Assembly (NCBI GenBank): GCA_000715685.1
Contig: KL569387.1
Span: 1-14,717, forward strand
Source of the DNA: Streptomyces lilacinus
GTDB taxonomy: Bacteria > Actinomycetota > Actinomycetes > Streptomycetales > Streptomycetaceae
Direction: 5' to 3'
DNA: 14,717 bases
Part shown: positions 6,805 through 13,714 of the stretch, one piece after another
How positions within the stretch are numbered: the first letter of the stretch is position 1
Layout of the letters: each line of letters starts with the position of its first letter
Notes under the pieces: model-generated
Databases searched by the model: none
What the model was told of the DNA's origin: nothing
Seen by the model: the letters and a program-made list of their open reading frames with translations, nothing else
Translations under genes and position numbers: made by a program

Positions 6805-7806
6805 ATGTCCGCACTCGACTCGTTCATCGCAGGGCTCCCGAAGGCGGAGCTGCACGTGCACCACGTGGGCTCGGCGTCCCCGCGCATCGTCGCGGAGCTC
6901 GCCGCCCGCCACCCCGACTCCCCGGTGCCCACCGATCCCGAGGCGCTCGCCGACTTCTTCACCTTCCGCGACTTCGCCCACTTCATCGAGGTCTACCTCT
7001 CCGTCGTCGACCTCATCCGCGACGCCGAGGACGTCCGCCTGCTGACCTACGAGGTCGCCCGCGACATGGCCCGGCAGAACATCCGCTACGCCGAACTGAC
7101 CGTCACCCCCTACAGCTCCACCCGCCGCGGCATCCCCGACGTCGCCTTCGTCGAGGCGATCGAGGACGCCCGCAAGGCCGCCGAGTCCGAGCTCGGCGTG
7201 GTGCTGCGCTGGTGCTTCGACATCCCCGGCGAGGCCGGACTGGAGGCGGCCGAGGAGACCACCCGGATCGCCTGCGACCTCAAGCCGGACGGCCTGGTCT
7301 CCTTCGGGCTCGGCGGACCCGAGATCGGCGTCCCCCGCGGCCAGTTCAAGCCGTACTTCGACCGGGCCGTCGCCGCCGGCCTGCACAGCGTGCCGCACGC
7401 CGGCGAGACCACCGGCCCGCAGACGATCTGGGACGCCCTGACCGAGCTGCGCGCCGAGCGCATCGGCCACGGCACCAGCGCCACGCGGGACCCGCGGCTG
7501 CTCATCCCGCTCGAGGTCTGCCCCACCTCCAACCTCGCCACGCGGGCCGTGACCGACCTCGACCGCCACCCCGTCCGGGAGATGGTCTCCGCGGGCGTGC
7601 TGGTGACCATCAACAGCGACGACCCGCCCATGTTCGGCACCGACCTGAACACCGAGTACGGCGTCGCGGCCCGGCTGCTGGAGCTCGACGCCCCGGGCGT
7701 CGCCGCCCTCGCCAAGAACGCCGTGGAGGCGTCGTTCATGGACACGGCGGGCAAGGCCGCGCTCCGCGCGGAGATCGACGCCTACACCGCCGCCTGGCAG
7801 GGGTGA
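6805..7806 (+). CDS. add: Adenosine deaminase-family hydrolase with a 7-residue internal deletion
   Basis: 333 residues from ATG 6805, with GGAGG 5 nt upstream and TACGAT (6754-6759) as a candidate -10. The zinc-site motifs of the adenosine deaminase fold are all present: HVH (His17, His19), PHAGE (His198, Glu201), GHG (His222) and NSDDPP (Asp272-Asp273). The first motif reads ELHVHHVGSAS instead of the usual ELHxHLDGS. Between His222 and the CPTSN motif there are 17 residues to the Cys, compared with 24 in E. coli Add. The missing stretch falls after DPRLL (near 7503), where relatives have a short helix like AHLAEHR. The frame is kept, but the helix loss is expected to disturb the active-site barrel. 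Normal role: adenosine to inosine, or a related purine. It lies 8 nt upstream of the damaged phosphodiesterase gene, probably co-transcribed. Confidence 0.85.
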   Translation: MSALDSFIAGLPKAELHVHHVGSASPRIVAELAARHPDSPVPTDPEALADFFTFRDFAHFIEVYLSVVDLIRDAEDVRLLTYEVARDMARQNIRYAELTVTPYSSTRRGIPDVAFVEAIEDARKAAESELGVVLRWCFDIPGEAGLEAAEETTRIACDLKPDGLVSFGLGGPEIGVPRGQFKPYFDRAVAAGLHSVPHAGETTGPQTIWDALTELRAERIGHGTSATRDPRLLIPLEVCPTSNLATRAVTDLDRHPVREMVSAGVLVTINSDDPPMFGTDLNTEYGVAARLLELDAPGVAALAKNAVEASFMDTAGKAALRAEIDAYTAAWQG

Positions 7807-7814
7807 GGCACCCG

Positions 7815-8494
7815 ATGACGACAGCCGCCTTCACCGCGGTCGCGCACCGCGGCGACCCCTACGTCCACCGCGAGAACACCCTGCCCTCGATCCGCTCGGC
7901 CCTGCGGGCGGGAGCGGGCGCGGTGGAGATCGACGTACGGCTCACCCGCGACGGCGTGCCCGTGCTGCTGCACGACGCGACGCTGGGGCGCCTGTGGCAC
8001 CGGGAGCGGGCGCTGGCGTCGCTGACGGCGGCCGAGGTGCGGGCGCTGACCGGCGGCGGGGTGCCGACGCTGGCGGAGGCGCTCGCCGAGATCACGGTAA
8101 GAGACAGGACCTGCCCGACGCCTCGGCGGCGGGCGCGGCGGTGGCCGAGGTCCGCACCCACGGCGCGACGGACCGGGTGTACTACTGCGGCGGCCCGGCC
8201 TCCATGCTCGCCGTGCGCCGGGCCGACCCGGACGCCGAGATCGCGCTGACGTGGACCACGCTCGCCCCGCCGCGCGCGCCGCTGCTGGCCGAGGTCCGGC
8301 CGCGGTGGCTCAACTACCGCTTCGGGCTGGTGTCCGAGGAGCTCGTCGCGCACCACCACGCGAGCGGCCTGCTGGTGTCGGCGTGGACCGCCGACACCCG
8401 GCGCACCATGCGCCGGCTGCTGCGCGCGGGCGTCGACTCGATCACCACCAACCGGATCGACGCCCTGCGCTCGCTGGTGCCGGCGACCGCCTGA
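7815..8494 (+). pseudogene. Glycerophosphodiester phosphodiesterase, frameshifted
   Basis: The first part (ATG 7815 to about 8097) encodes a GDPD N-terminus: HRG with ENTLPS (about 12-24) and EIDVRLTRDGVPVLLHD (about 42-58), which hold the catalytic His and metal-binding Glu/Asp. After ALAEITV the frame turns into arginine/proline-rich nonsense ending at 8249. The family C-terminus resumes in another frame from GAC at 8108 (DLPDASAAG, DRVYYCGGPASMLAVR, LNYRFGLVSEEL, SAWTADT, GVDSITTNRID) and ends at TGA 8492-8494. One net frameshift of +2/-1 near 8097-8108 explains this. Together the parts make a full-length enzyme of about 225 residues that would release sn-glycerol 3-phosphate from phospholipid headgroup diesters. 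The shift coincides with an odd AT-richer stretch, TAAGAGACAG (see findings), so a sequencing or assembly error is possible. Confidence 0.8.
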
Positions 8495-8542
8495 CACGGG
8501 ACAGGGGCCTCACCGCCTGACACCGGGCAAGGGCCTCACCGC
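8491..8542. repeat. Tandem duplication of a 26-bp unit
   Basis: Copies at 8491-8516 and 8517-8542 differ at 3 of 26 bases; each begins CTGACAC and ends GGCCTCACCGC. The first copy includes the phosphodiesterase stop codon. A degraded third copy continues from 8543 into the 3' end of the convergent binding-protein gene. The repeat supplies part of the terminator hairpin that follows. Confidence 0.7.
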
Positions 8543-8561
8543 CCGGCACGGGGCGGTGGGG
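8534..8561. terminator. Bidirectional hairpin terminator between convergent genes
   Basis: CACCGCCC (8537-8544) pairs perfectly with GGGCGGTG (8551-8558) around a 6-nt loop. Flanking CCT/GGG extend the stem with one wobble pair. It lies between the phosphodiesterase end (8494) and the PotD-like stop (8563), so it can serve both strands. There is no T-tract. Confidence 0.65.
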
Positions 8562-8562
8562 C

Positions 8563-9735
8563 TCACAGCCCGACGATCTCGTTCCACTCCTTGGTGAAGC
8601 CCGGGCGCTCCTTGGCGGTCATGTCGCGGGCGGTGGCGAGCCGCCCGCGCATGTCGTCGCTGGGGAAGATCAGCGGGTTCTCGGCGAGCTCGGCGAGCTC
8701 CTTGTCCTTGGACGAGGCCAGGACGTCACGGGCGGCCGGCACCGGGCAGACGTAGTTGACCGACGCGGCCAGCTGGGCGGCGACCTCGGGTCGGTAGTAG
8801 TGGTCGATGAGCCGCTCGGCGTTGCGCTTGTGGCGGGCGAGGTTGGGGATCATCAGGCTCTCGGCCCACAGCTCCGCGCCCTCCTCCGGGACGACGAACT
8901 CGATGTCGGGGTTGTCGGCCTGGAGCTGGATGATGTCGCCGGAGTACGCCTGGCAGGCCAGGACGTCGCCCGAGGAGAGGTCCTTGATGTAGTCGTTGCC
9001 GGTGAAGCGGCGGATGTGGCGCTTGCGGACCAGGGTGCGCAGCTGGTCGGTCATCTTGTGGAAGTCGTCGGCGGTCCAGCGCGTGACGTCGGCGCCGTTG
9101 CCCTGCATGAGCAGGGAGAACGCCTCGTCCATGCCGGAGAGCAGGGTGACCCGGCCGCGCAGGTCGTCGTGCCACAGCTCCGAGGTGTGCCGGATCTCGC
9201 GGCCGAGCTTCTTGCGGTTGTAGGCGATGCCGGTGATGCCGGACTGCCAGGGGACGGTGTGCAGGCGGCCGGGGTCGAAGGACGGCTTGCGCAGCAGCGG
9301 GTCGAGCTCGCGCGCGACGTGGGGCTGCGCGGCCCGGTCCATCTCCTGGACCCAGCCGAGCCGGACGTAGCGGGAGGCCATCCAGTCGCTGACGACGATG
9401 ATGTCCCGGCCGGTGTCCTGATGGTTCATCAGCGCCGGGCTGATCTTGCCGAAGAACTCGTCGTTGTCGTTGATCTCCTCGGTGTACTTCACCGAGATGC
9501 CGCTGGACTGTTGGAACGCGTCCAGGGTGGGACGTTTCTGCGCGTCGTTCTCGTCGGCGTCGATGTACAGCGGCCAGTTGGCGAAGACGAGCCGCTTGTC
9601 GCGCTCCGAGCGGTCCGCCGCGGCCCGGTCCCGGGGGGCGACGTACGCGGCGGGGACCCCGCAGCCGGCGAGGGCCGCGGCCCCGGCGCCGGCGCCCAGC
9701 GCGCGCAGCAGGGTACGGCGGGAGAGGGGCTTCAC
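8563..9735 (-). CDS. potD: Polyamine ABC transporter substrate-binding lipoprotein, PotD-like
   Basis: 390 residues from GTG 9735. The N-terminus MKPLSRRTLLRALGAGAGAA is a twin-arginine-like signal leading to a lipobox LAGC (Cys 25), so it should be exported and lipid-anchored. The mature part is a PotD/PotF-type type II binding protein: FANWPLYID, VKYTEEINDNDEFFGKI, GRDIIVVSDWMASR, a PWQSGITGIAYN strand, a QAYSGDIIQLQADNP segment and YVCPVPAARDVL. Start uncertain: the frame is open to GTG 9789 and GTG 9819, none with a clear Shine-Dalgarno; the shortest gives a standard signal peptide. Downstream of and probably co-transcribed with the aldehyde dehydrogenase at 9847-11298. It lies 4.3 kb from potABC but is the only binding protein in the window, so it likely feeds that permease. 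Confidence 0.87.
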   Translation of the reverse strand: MKPLSRRTLLRALGAGAGAAALAGCGVPAAYVAPRDRAAADRSERDKRLVFANWPLYIDADENDAQKRPTLDAFQQSSGISVKYTEEINDNDEFFGKISPALMNHQDTGRDIIVVSDWMASRYVRLGWVQEMDRAAQPHVARELDPLLRKPSFDPGRLHTVPWQSGITGIAYNRKKLGREIRHTSELWHDDLRGRVTLLSGMDEAFSLLMQGNGADVTRWTADDFHKMTDQLRTLVRKRHIRRFTGNDYIKDLSSGDVLACQAYSGDIIQLQADNPDIEFVVPEEGAELWAESLMIPNLARHKRNAERLIDHYYRPEVAAQLAASVNYVCPVPAARDVLASSKDKELAELAENPLIFPSDDMRGRLATARDMTAKERPGFTKEWNEIVGL

Positions 9736-9846
9736 GGGCGTACTCGCATTCGAGGGGACGGCGGGGCGGCGGTCGATGATACCGGGCACTGCCGGCGGCG
9801 CCGGACGGGCGGAACGCACCCGTCCGGCACTCGGCGAGGAGGCGGA

Positions 9847-11298
9847 TCAGCCCAGCGACGTCATGACGTGCTTGATGCGGGTGTAGTCCTCGAAGCCGTA
9901 GGCGGAGAGGTCCTTGCCGTAGCCGGACTTCTTGAAGCCGCCGTGGGGCATCTCGGCGACCAGCGGGATGTGGGTGTTGATCCACACGCAGCCGAAGTCG
10001 AGCGCCTTGGACATCCGCATGGCGCGGGCGTGGTCCTTGGTCCACACCGAGGAGGCCAGGGCGTACTCGACGCCGTTGGCGTAGGAGACGGCCTGGTCCT
10101 CGTCCGCGAAGGACTGGACGGTGATGACGGGGCCGAAGACCTCGTGCTGGACGATCTCGTCGTCCTGCTTGAGTCCGGAGACGACGGTCGGGGCGTAGAA
10201 GTAGCCCTTCTCGCCGACGCGGTGGCCGCCGGCCTCGACCTTGGCGTGCTCGGGCAGGCGCTCGATGAAGCCGGTCACCTGCTTGAGCTGGTTGGCGTTG
10301 TTGAGCGGACCGTAGAGGACGTCCTCGTCGTCCGGCTGCCCGGTCTTGGTGTCGGCCGCGGCCTTGGCGAGGGCGGTGACGAACTCGTCGTGGACGGACT
10401 CGTGGACGAGGACGCGGGTCGCGGCCGTGCAGTCCTGGCCGGCGTTGAAGTAACCGGCGACCGCGATCTCCTCGACGGCCTTGGCGATGTCGGCGTCCTC
10501 GAAGACGACGACGGGCGCCTTGCCGCCGAGCTCCAGGTGGACGCGCTTGAGGTCCTTGGAGGCGGACTCGGCGACCGACATGCCGGCCCGTACGGAGCCG
10601 GTGATGGAGGCCATCGCGGGCACCTTGTGCTCGACCATCAGGCGGCCGGTGTCGCGGTCGCCGCAGATGACGTTGAAGACGCCCTTGGGGTGGCCCAGCT
10701 CCTCCAGCACCCCACCGATGATCTCGGCAATGAGGACGGTGGAGGCGGGGGTGGTGTCCGAGGGCTTGAGGACGACGGTGTTGCCCGCGGCGAGCGCCGG
10801 GGCGAACTTCCACACGGCCATCATCATCGGGTAGTTCCACGGCGCGACCTGCGCGCAGACGCCGACCGGCTCGCGGCGGATGATGGAGGTCATCCCCTCC
10901 ATGTACTCGCCGGCGGAGCGGCCCTCGAGCATGCGCGCCGCGCCCGCGAAGAAGCGGATCTGGTCGACCATCGGCGGGAGCTCTTCGCTGGCGGTGAGCC
11001 CGAGCGGCTTGCCGGTGTTCTCCGACTCGGCGGCGACGAGCTCCTCGGCGCGGGCCTCGAAGGCGTCGGCGATCTTGAGCAGGACCTTCTGGCGCTCACC
11101 GGGCACCAGGTCGCGCCAGGCCGGGAAGGCGGCCTCGGCGGCGGCCATGGCGGCATCGACGTCGGCGGCACCGGACAGCGGGGCGGTGGCGTACGCCTCT
11201 CCCGTGGCGGGATTGATGACCTCGGTCGTCCGCCCGTCGGCGGCGTCCCGGAACTCCCCGTCGATGTAGTTGCGCAGGCGGCGCAGCTCGGTGGTCAC
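9847..11298 (-). CDS. Aminobutyraldehyde dehydrogenase (PatD/YdcW- or PuuC-like)
   Basis: 483 residues from GTG 11298, with GAAGGGGTGG ending about 7 nt upstream; the frame is open to GTG 11343, but that extension looks non-native. A complete aldehyde dehydrogenase: NPATGE near residue 30, APWNYPMMM and GNTVVLKPSDTTPAS for NAD binding, ITGSVRAG, catalytic base Glu256 in LELGGKAP, and catalytic Cys290 in FNAGQDCTAATRVL. The AGQDCTAA form of the cysteine loop is typical of gamma-aminobutyraldehyde dehydrogenases such as E. coli PatD (YdcW). It would oxidise 4-aminobutyraldehyde to GABA, or the gamma-glutamylated aldehyde if the PuuB route runs. It is divergent from the Lrp-type regulator, with operator-like boxes between them, and is followed by the PotD-like gene. 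Substrate inferred, enzyme class secure. Confidence 0.92.
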   Translation of the reverse strand: MTTELRRLRNYIDGEFRDAADGRTTEVINPATGEAYATAPLSGAADVDAAMAAAEAAFPAWRDLVPGERQKVLLKIADAFEARAEELVAAESENTGKPLGLTASEELPPMVDQIRFFAGAARMLEGRSAGEYMEGMTSIIRREPVGVCAQVAPWNYPMMMAVWKFAPALAAGNTVVLKPSDTTPASTVLIAEIIGGVLEELGHPKGVFNVICGDRDTGRLMVEHKVPAMASITGSVRAGMSVAESASKDLKRVHLELGGKAPVVVFEDADIAKAVEEIAVAGYFNAGQDCTAATRVLVHESVHDEFVTALAKAAADTKTGQPDDEDVLYGPLNNANQLKQVTGFIERLPEHAKVEAGGHRVGEKGYFYAPTVVSGLKQDDEIVQHEVFGPVITVQSFADEDQAVSYANGVEYALASSVWTKDHARAMRMSKALDFGCVWINTHIPLVAEMPHGGFKKSGYGKDLSAYGFEDYTRIKHVMTSLG

Positions 11299-11343
11299 GA
11301 TGTGCCACCCCTTCTGTCGGACTATCCAATGGCTGAGACGCAC

Positions 11344-11349
11344 AGCCTA
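11344..11349 (-). promoter_or_regulatory. Possible -10 element for the aldehyde dehydrogenase gene
   Basis: TAGGCT on the minus strand, 45 nt upstream of GTG 11298, fits the TANNNT pattern. No convincing -35 lies 16-19 nt further upstream, so an activator-dependent promoter would be needed. Box A (11391-11405) lies about 42-56 nt upstream of this hexamer. Confidence 0.25.
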
Positions 11350-11390
11350 GTCGCGGAGGCAACGTTTTCGACATACCCGTCTTCCATGAA

Positions 11391-11436
11391 CGACGGAATC
11401 AGTGCTTTCGCTCCTCTGCCACGACGAATTTCATCG
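11391..11436. promoter_or_regulatory. Paired 15-bp Lrp-type operator boxes in the divergent region
   Basis: Box A (11391-11405) is CGACGGAATCAGTGC and box B (11422-11436) is CGACGAATTTCATCG, both read on plus. Box B is a near-perfect 15-bp palindrome (only one base pair off; ideal form CGAYGAAWTTCRTCG), the size and AT-centred shape expected of Lrp/AsnC sites. Centres are 31 bp apart, about three helical turns. The pair sits between the divergent regulator and dehydrogenase genes. The same arrangement occurs at 4757-4802. That the adjacent regulator binds here is inference. Confidence 0.6.
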
Positions 11437-11468
11437 CTCAAGGCTTGCCGGACCGCTGAGTCTGATGC

Positions 11469-11969
11469 ATGGTGGTGCTCGTGGCCACTCGTAGTGCAGA
11501 TCCCAAGGGCGTGAACAGCGCGCAGCCGATCGATGCCGTCTCCCTGGCGATCATCGAGCAGCTCCAGGAGGACGGGCGCCGCCCGTACGCGGCGATCGGC
11601 AAGGCGGTCGGTCTCTCGGAGGCCGCGGTCCGCCAGCGCGTGCAGAAGCTGCTCGACCAGGGCGTGATGCAGATCGTCGCGGTGACCGACCCGCTCACCG
11701 TCGGATTCCGGCGGCAGGCGATGGTCGGCATCAACGTCGAGGGCGACCTCGACCCGGTCGCGGACGCCCTGACCGCGATGGACGAGGTGGAGTACGTGGT
11801 GGTGACCGCGGGCTCGTTCGACCTGCTGATCGAGATCGTCTGCGAGGACGACGACCATCTCCTCGAAACGATCAACAAGCGGATCCGGACGCTGCCGGGC
11901 GTGCGCTCCACGGAGAGCTTCGTCTATCTCAAGCTCCGCAAGCAGACCTACACATGGGGAACCCGATAG
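11469..11969 (+). CDS. Lrp/AsnC-family transcriptional regulator
   Basis: 166 residues from ATG 11469. There is a winged helix-turn-helix at about residues 22-70 (DAVSLAIIEQLQEDGRRPYAAIGKAVGLSEAAVRQRVQKL), then a beta-strand hinge and a C-terminal RAM ligand-binding/oligomerisation domain (about 84-157) with the usual VEYVVVTAGSFDLLIEIVCED core. Lrp-type proteins form dimers to octamers and bind amino acids or related amines. The start is uncertain: GTG codons shortly downstream are possible and no Shine-Dalgarno is visible, so a leaderless message is conceivable. The aminotransferase follows with overlapping or abutting start, so the two form one operon. Divergent from the dehydrogenase, it most likely controls both directions, and perhaps the pot operon, in response to a polyamine, GABA or an amino acid. 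Confidence 0.9.
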   Translation: MVVLVATRSADPKGVNSAQPIDAVSLAIIEQLQEDGRRPYAAIGKAVGLSEAAVRQRVQKLLDQGVMQIVAVTDPLTVGFRRQAMVGINVEGDLDPVADALTAMDEVEYVVVTAGSFDLLIEIVCEDDDHLLETINKRIRTLPGVRSTESFVYLKLRKQTYTWGTR

Positions 11970-13333
11970 CCGTGAGCAAGGACCTCAGCAGGACGGCGTA
12001 CGACCATCTGTGGATGCACTTCACCCGCATGTCGTCGTACGAGAACGCTCCCGTGCCCACCATCGTGCGGGGCGAGGGCACCTACATCTTCGACGACAAG
12101 GGCAAGCGCTACCTCGACGGCCTCGCCGGCCTGTTCGTGGTCCAGGCCGGCCACGGCCGCGTCGAGCTCGCCGAGGCGGCCAACAAGCAGGCGCAGGAGC
12201 TGGCCTTCTTCCCTGTGTGGAGCTACGCCCACCCCAAGGCCGTCGAGCTGGCCGAGCGGCTGGCCCACTACGCGCCGGGCGACCTGAACAAGGTCTTCTT
12301 CACCACCGGTGGCGGCGAGGCCGTCGAGACGGCGTGGAAGCTGGCGAAGCAGTACCACAAGCTCACCGGCAACCACACGAAGTACAAGGTGATATCCCGG
12401 GCCGTGGCCTATCACGGCACCCCGCAGGGTGCCCTGGCCATCACCGGTCTGCCCGCCCTCAAGGCCCCCTTCGAGCCGCTCGTGCCCGGCGCCCACAAGG
12501 TGCCGAACACCAACATCTACCGCGCGCCGATCCACGGCGACGACCCCGAGGCCTTCGGCCGCTGGGCGGCCGACCAGATCGAGCAGCAGATCCTCTTCGA
12601 GGGCCCGGACACCGTCGCCGCCGTCTTCCTCGAGCCCGTGCAGAACGCGGGCGGCTGCTTCCCGCCGCCGCCCGGCTACTTCCAGCGGGTGCGCGAGATC
12701 TGCGACCGCTACGACGTGCTGCTGGTCTCCGACGAGGTCATCTGCGCCTTCGGCCGCCTCGGCACGATGTTCGCCTGCGACAAGTTCGGCTACGTCCCGG
12801 ACATCATCACCTGCGCCAAGGGCATGACCTCGGGCTACTCCCCGATCGGCGCGGCCGTGATCTCCGACCGGATCGCCGAGCCGTTCTTCAAGGGCTCCAA
12901 CACCTTCCTGCACGGCTACACCTTCGGCGGCCACCCGGTCTCGGCCGCCGTGGCGCTGGCCAACCTCGACATCTTCGAGCGCGAGGGCCTCAACCAGCAC
13001 GTGCTGGACAACGAGTCCGCCTTCCACGCCACCCTGTCCAAGCTGCACGACCTGCCGATCGTCGGCGACGTGCGCGGCAACGGCTTCTTCTACGGCATCG
13101 AGCTGGTGAAGGACAAGGCGACCAAGGAGTCGTTCACGCCGGAGGAGTGCGAGCGGCTGCTGTACGGCTTCGTGTCGAAGAAGCTCTTCGAGAACGGCCT
13201 CTACTGCCGGGCGGACGACCGCGGCGACCCCGTCATCCAGCTGTCGCCGCCGCTGATCTCCGACCAGTCGACGTTCGACGAGATCGAGCAGATCGTGCGC
13301 GGCGTCCTCACGGAGGCCTGGACGAAGATCTGA
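11954..13333 (+). CDS. Class III PLP-dependent aminotransferase (putrescine/omega-amino acid type)
   Basis: 459 residues from ATG 11954, overlapping the regulator gene by 16 nt. GTG 11972, two nt after the regulator stop with GGGGA upstream, is an alternative giving 453 residues. A complete fold-type I class III enzyme: GGGEAVETAWK near 118, YHGTPQGAL near 152, Asp260 in LLVSDEVICAFGR (holds the PLP nitrogen), Lys289 in CAKGMTSGYSPIGA (Schiff base), and GYTFGGHPVSAA near 325. SpuC-like putrescine:pyruvate and beta-alanine:pyruvate transaminases share this pattern. In this setting it probably moves an amino group from putrescine (or a polyamine) to pyruvate, giving 4-aminobutyraldehyde for the divergent dehydrogenase. 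Alternative substrates are GABA, beta-alanine or taurine. Confidence 0.92.
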   Translation: MGNPIAVSKDLSRTAYDHLWMHFTRMSSYENAPVPTIVRGEGTYIFDDKGKRYLDGLAGLFVVQAGHGRVELAEAANKQAQELAFFPVWSYAHPKAVELAERLAHYAPGDLNKVFFTTGGGEAVETAWKLAKQYHKLTGNHTKYKVISRAVAYHGTPQGALAITGLPALKAPFEPLVPGAHKVPNTNIYRAPIHGDDPEAFGRWAADQIEQQILFEGPDTVAAVFLEPVQNAGGCFPPPPGYFQRVREICDRYDVLLVSDEVICAFGRLGTMFACDKFGYVPDIITCAKGMTSGYSPIGAAVISDRIAEPFFKGSNTFLHGYTFGGHPVSAAVALANLDIFEREGLNQHVLDNESAFHATLSKLHDLPIVGDVRGNGFFYGIELVKDKATKESFTPEECERLLYGFVSKKLFENGLYCRADDRGDPVIQLSPPLISDQSTFDEIEQIVRGVLTEAWTKI

Positions 13334-13336
13334 CGG

Positions 13337-13389
13337 CCGGTGACTGACCTGACACCGGTGAGCTAGCGCCGGTGAGCCGGCGGCCGGTG
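13337..13389. repeat. Short repeats of CCGGTGA just after the aminotransferase stop
   Basis: CCGGTGA occurs at 13337, 13355 and 13369, and CCGGTGG at 13384, in a 53-bp stretch starting 4 nt past the stop. CACCGG (13353-13358) can pair with CCGGTG at 13369-13374 or 13384-13389, so alternative small hairpins are possible. May contribute to 3' processing or termination; no other role is evident. Confidence 0.45.
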
Positions 13390-13444
13390 GACTGACGGAC
13401 ACCCCACCCGACGGGCACCCCCCTCTTTCCGTGGCCCGTCCCCA

Positions 13445-13486
13445 CGACCCACGTGCGCGCACCACTCCCCCGCGCGCCGTGGGTCG
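13445..13486. terminator. Long GC-rich hairpin downstream of the lrp-aminotransferase operon
   Basis: Arms 13445-13460 and 13472-13486 pair over 15 bp: CGACCCACG with CGTGGGTCG and GCGCGC with GCGCGC, with one bulged T and an 11-nt loop. It lies 111 nt past the aminotransferase stop, without a T-tract. GGTCGCG from the right arm recurs at 13517-13523 and 13533-13539. Apart from this, the repeats before it and the hairpin at 13659-13688, the 380-bp gap between the aminotransferase and ABC genes holds a weak -10 (TAGGAT, 13616-13621) and no coding potential. Confidence 0.6.
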
Positions 13487-13658
13487 CGGCGTGCCGTCGG
13501 CCAGGGCGGTGCGGTGGGTCGCGACATCCGTAGGTCGCGCTCTGCCGTTCAAACCTCGACCGATGACCCGATGGAAGGAAAGTGGGGCACTCCAGCGCCG
13601 AGCCTGGGCGGAGGCTAGGATCCCGGTTCCGTACGGTGCCAGTGACCCAATGGCCTCC

Positions 13659-13688
13659 GGTTCGTTCACCCGGACAGGGGAACGAACC
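13659..13688 (+). promoter_or_regulatory. Perfect inverted repeat in the leader of the ABC transporter gene
   Basis: GGTTCGTTC (13659-13667) and GAACGAACC (13680-13688) are perfect inverted complements. Inside them CCC (13669-13671) and GGG (13677-13679) also pair around GGACA, leaving one bulged A. The structure ends 26 nt before ATG 13715. It may be a repressor operator or an RNA hairpin affecting translation of the ABC genes; TAGGAT at 13616-13621 could be the -10 upstream of it. Confidence 0.5.
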
Positions 13689-13714
13689 CACTCAAGCGAC
13701 CCGAGGTGCTCGAT

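Noticed and set aside
8800..11514. A 904-codon plus-strand frame across the PotD-like and dehydrogenase genes
   Set aside because: Antisense shadow of two well-supported genes; no domain resemblance, low-complexity Gly/Val/Asp composition.
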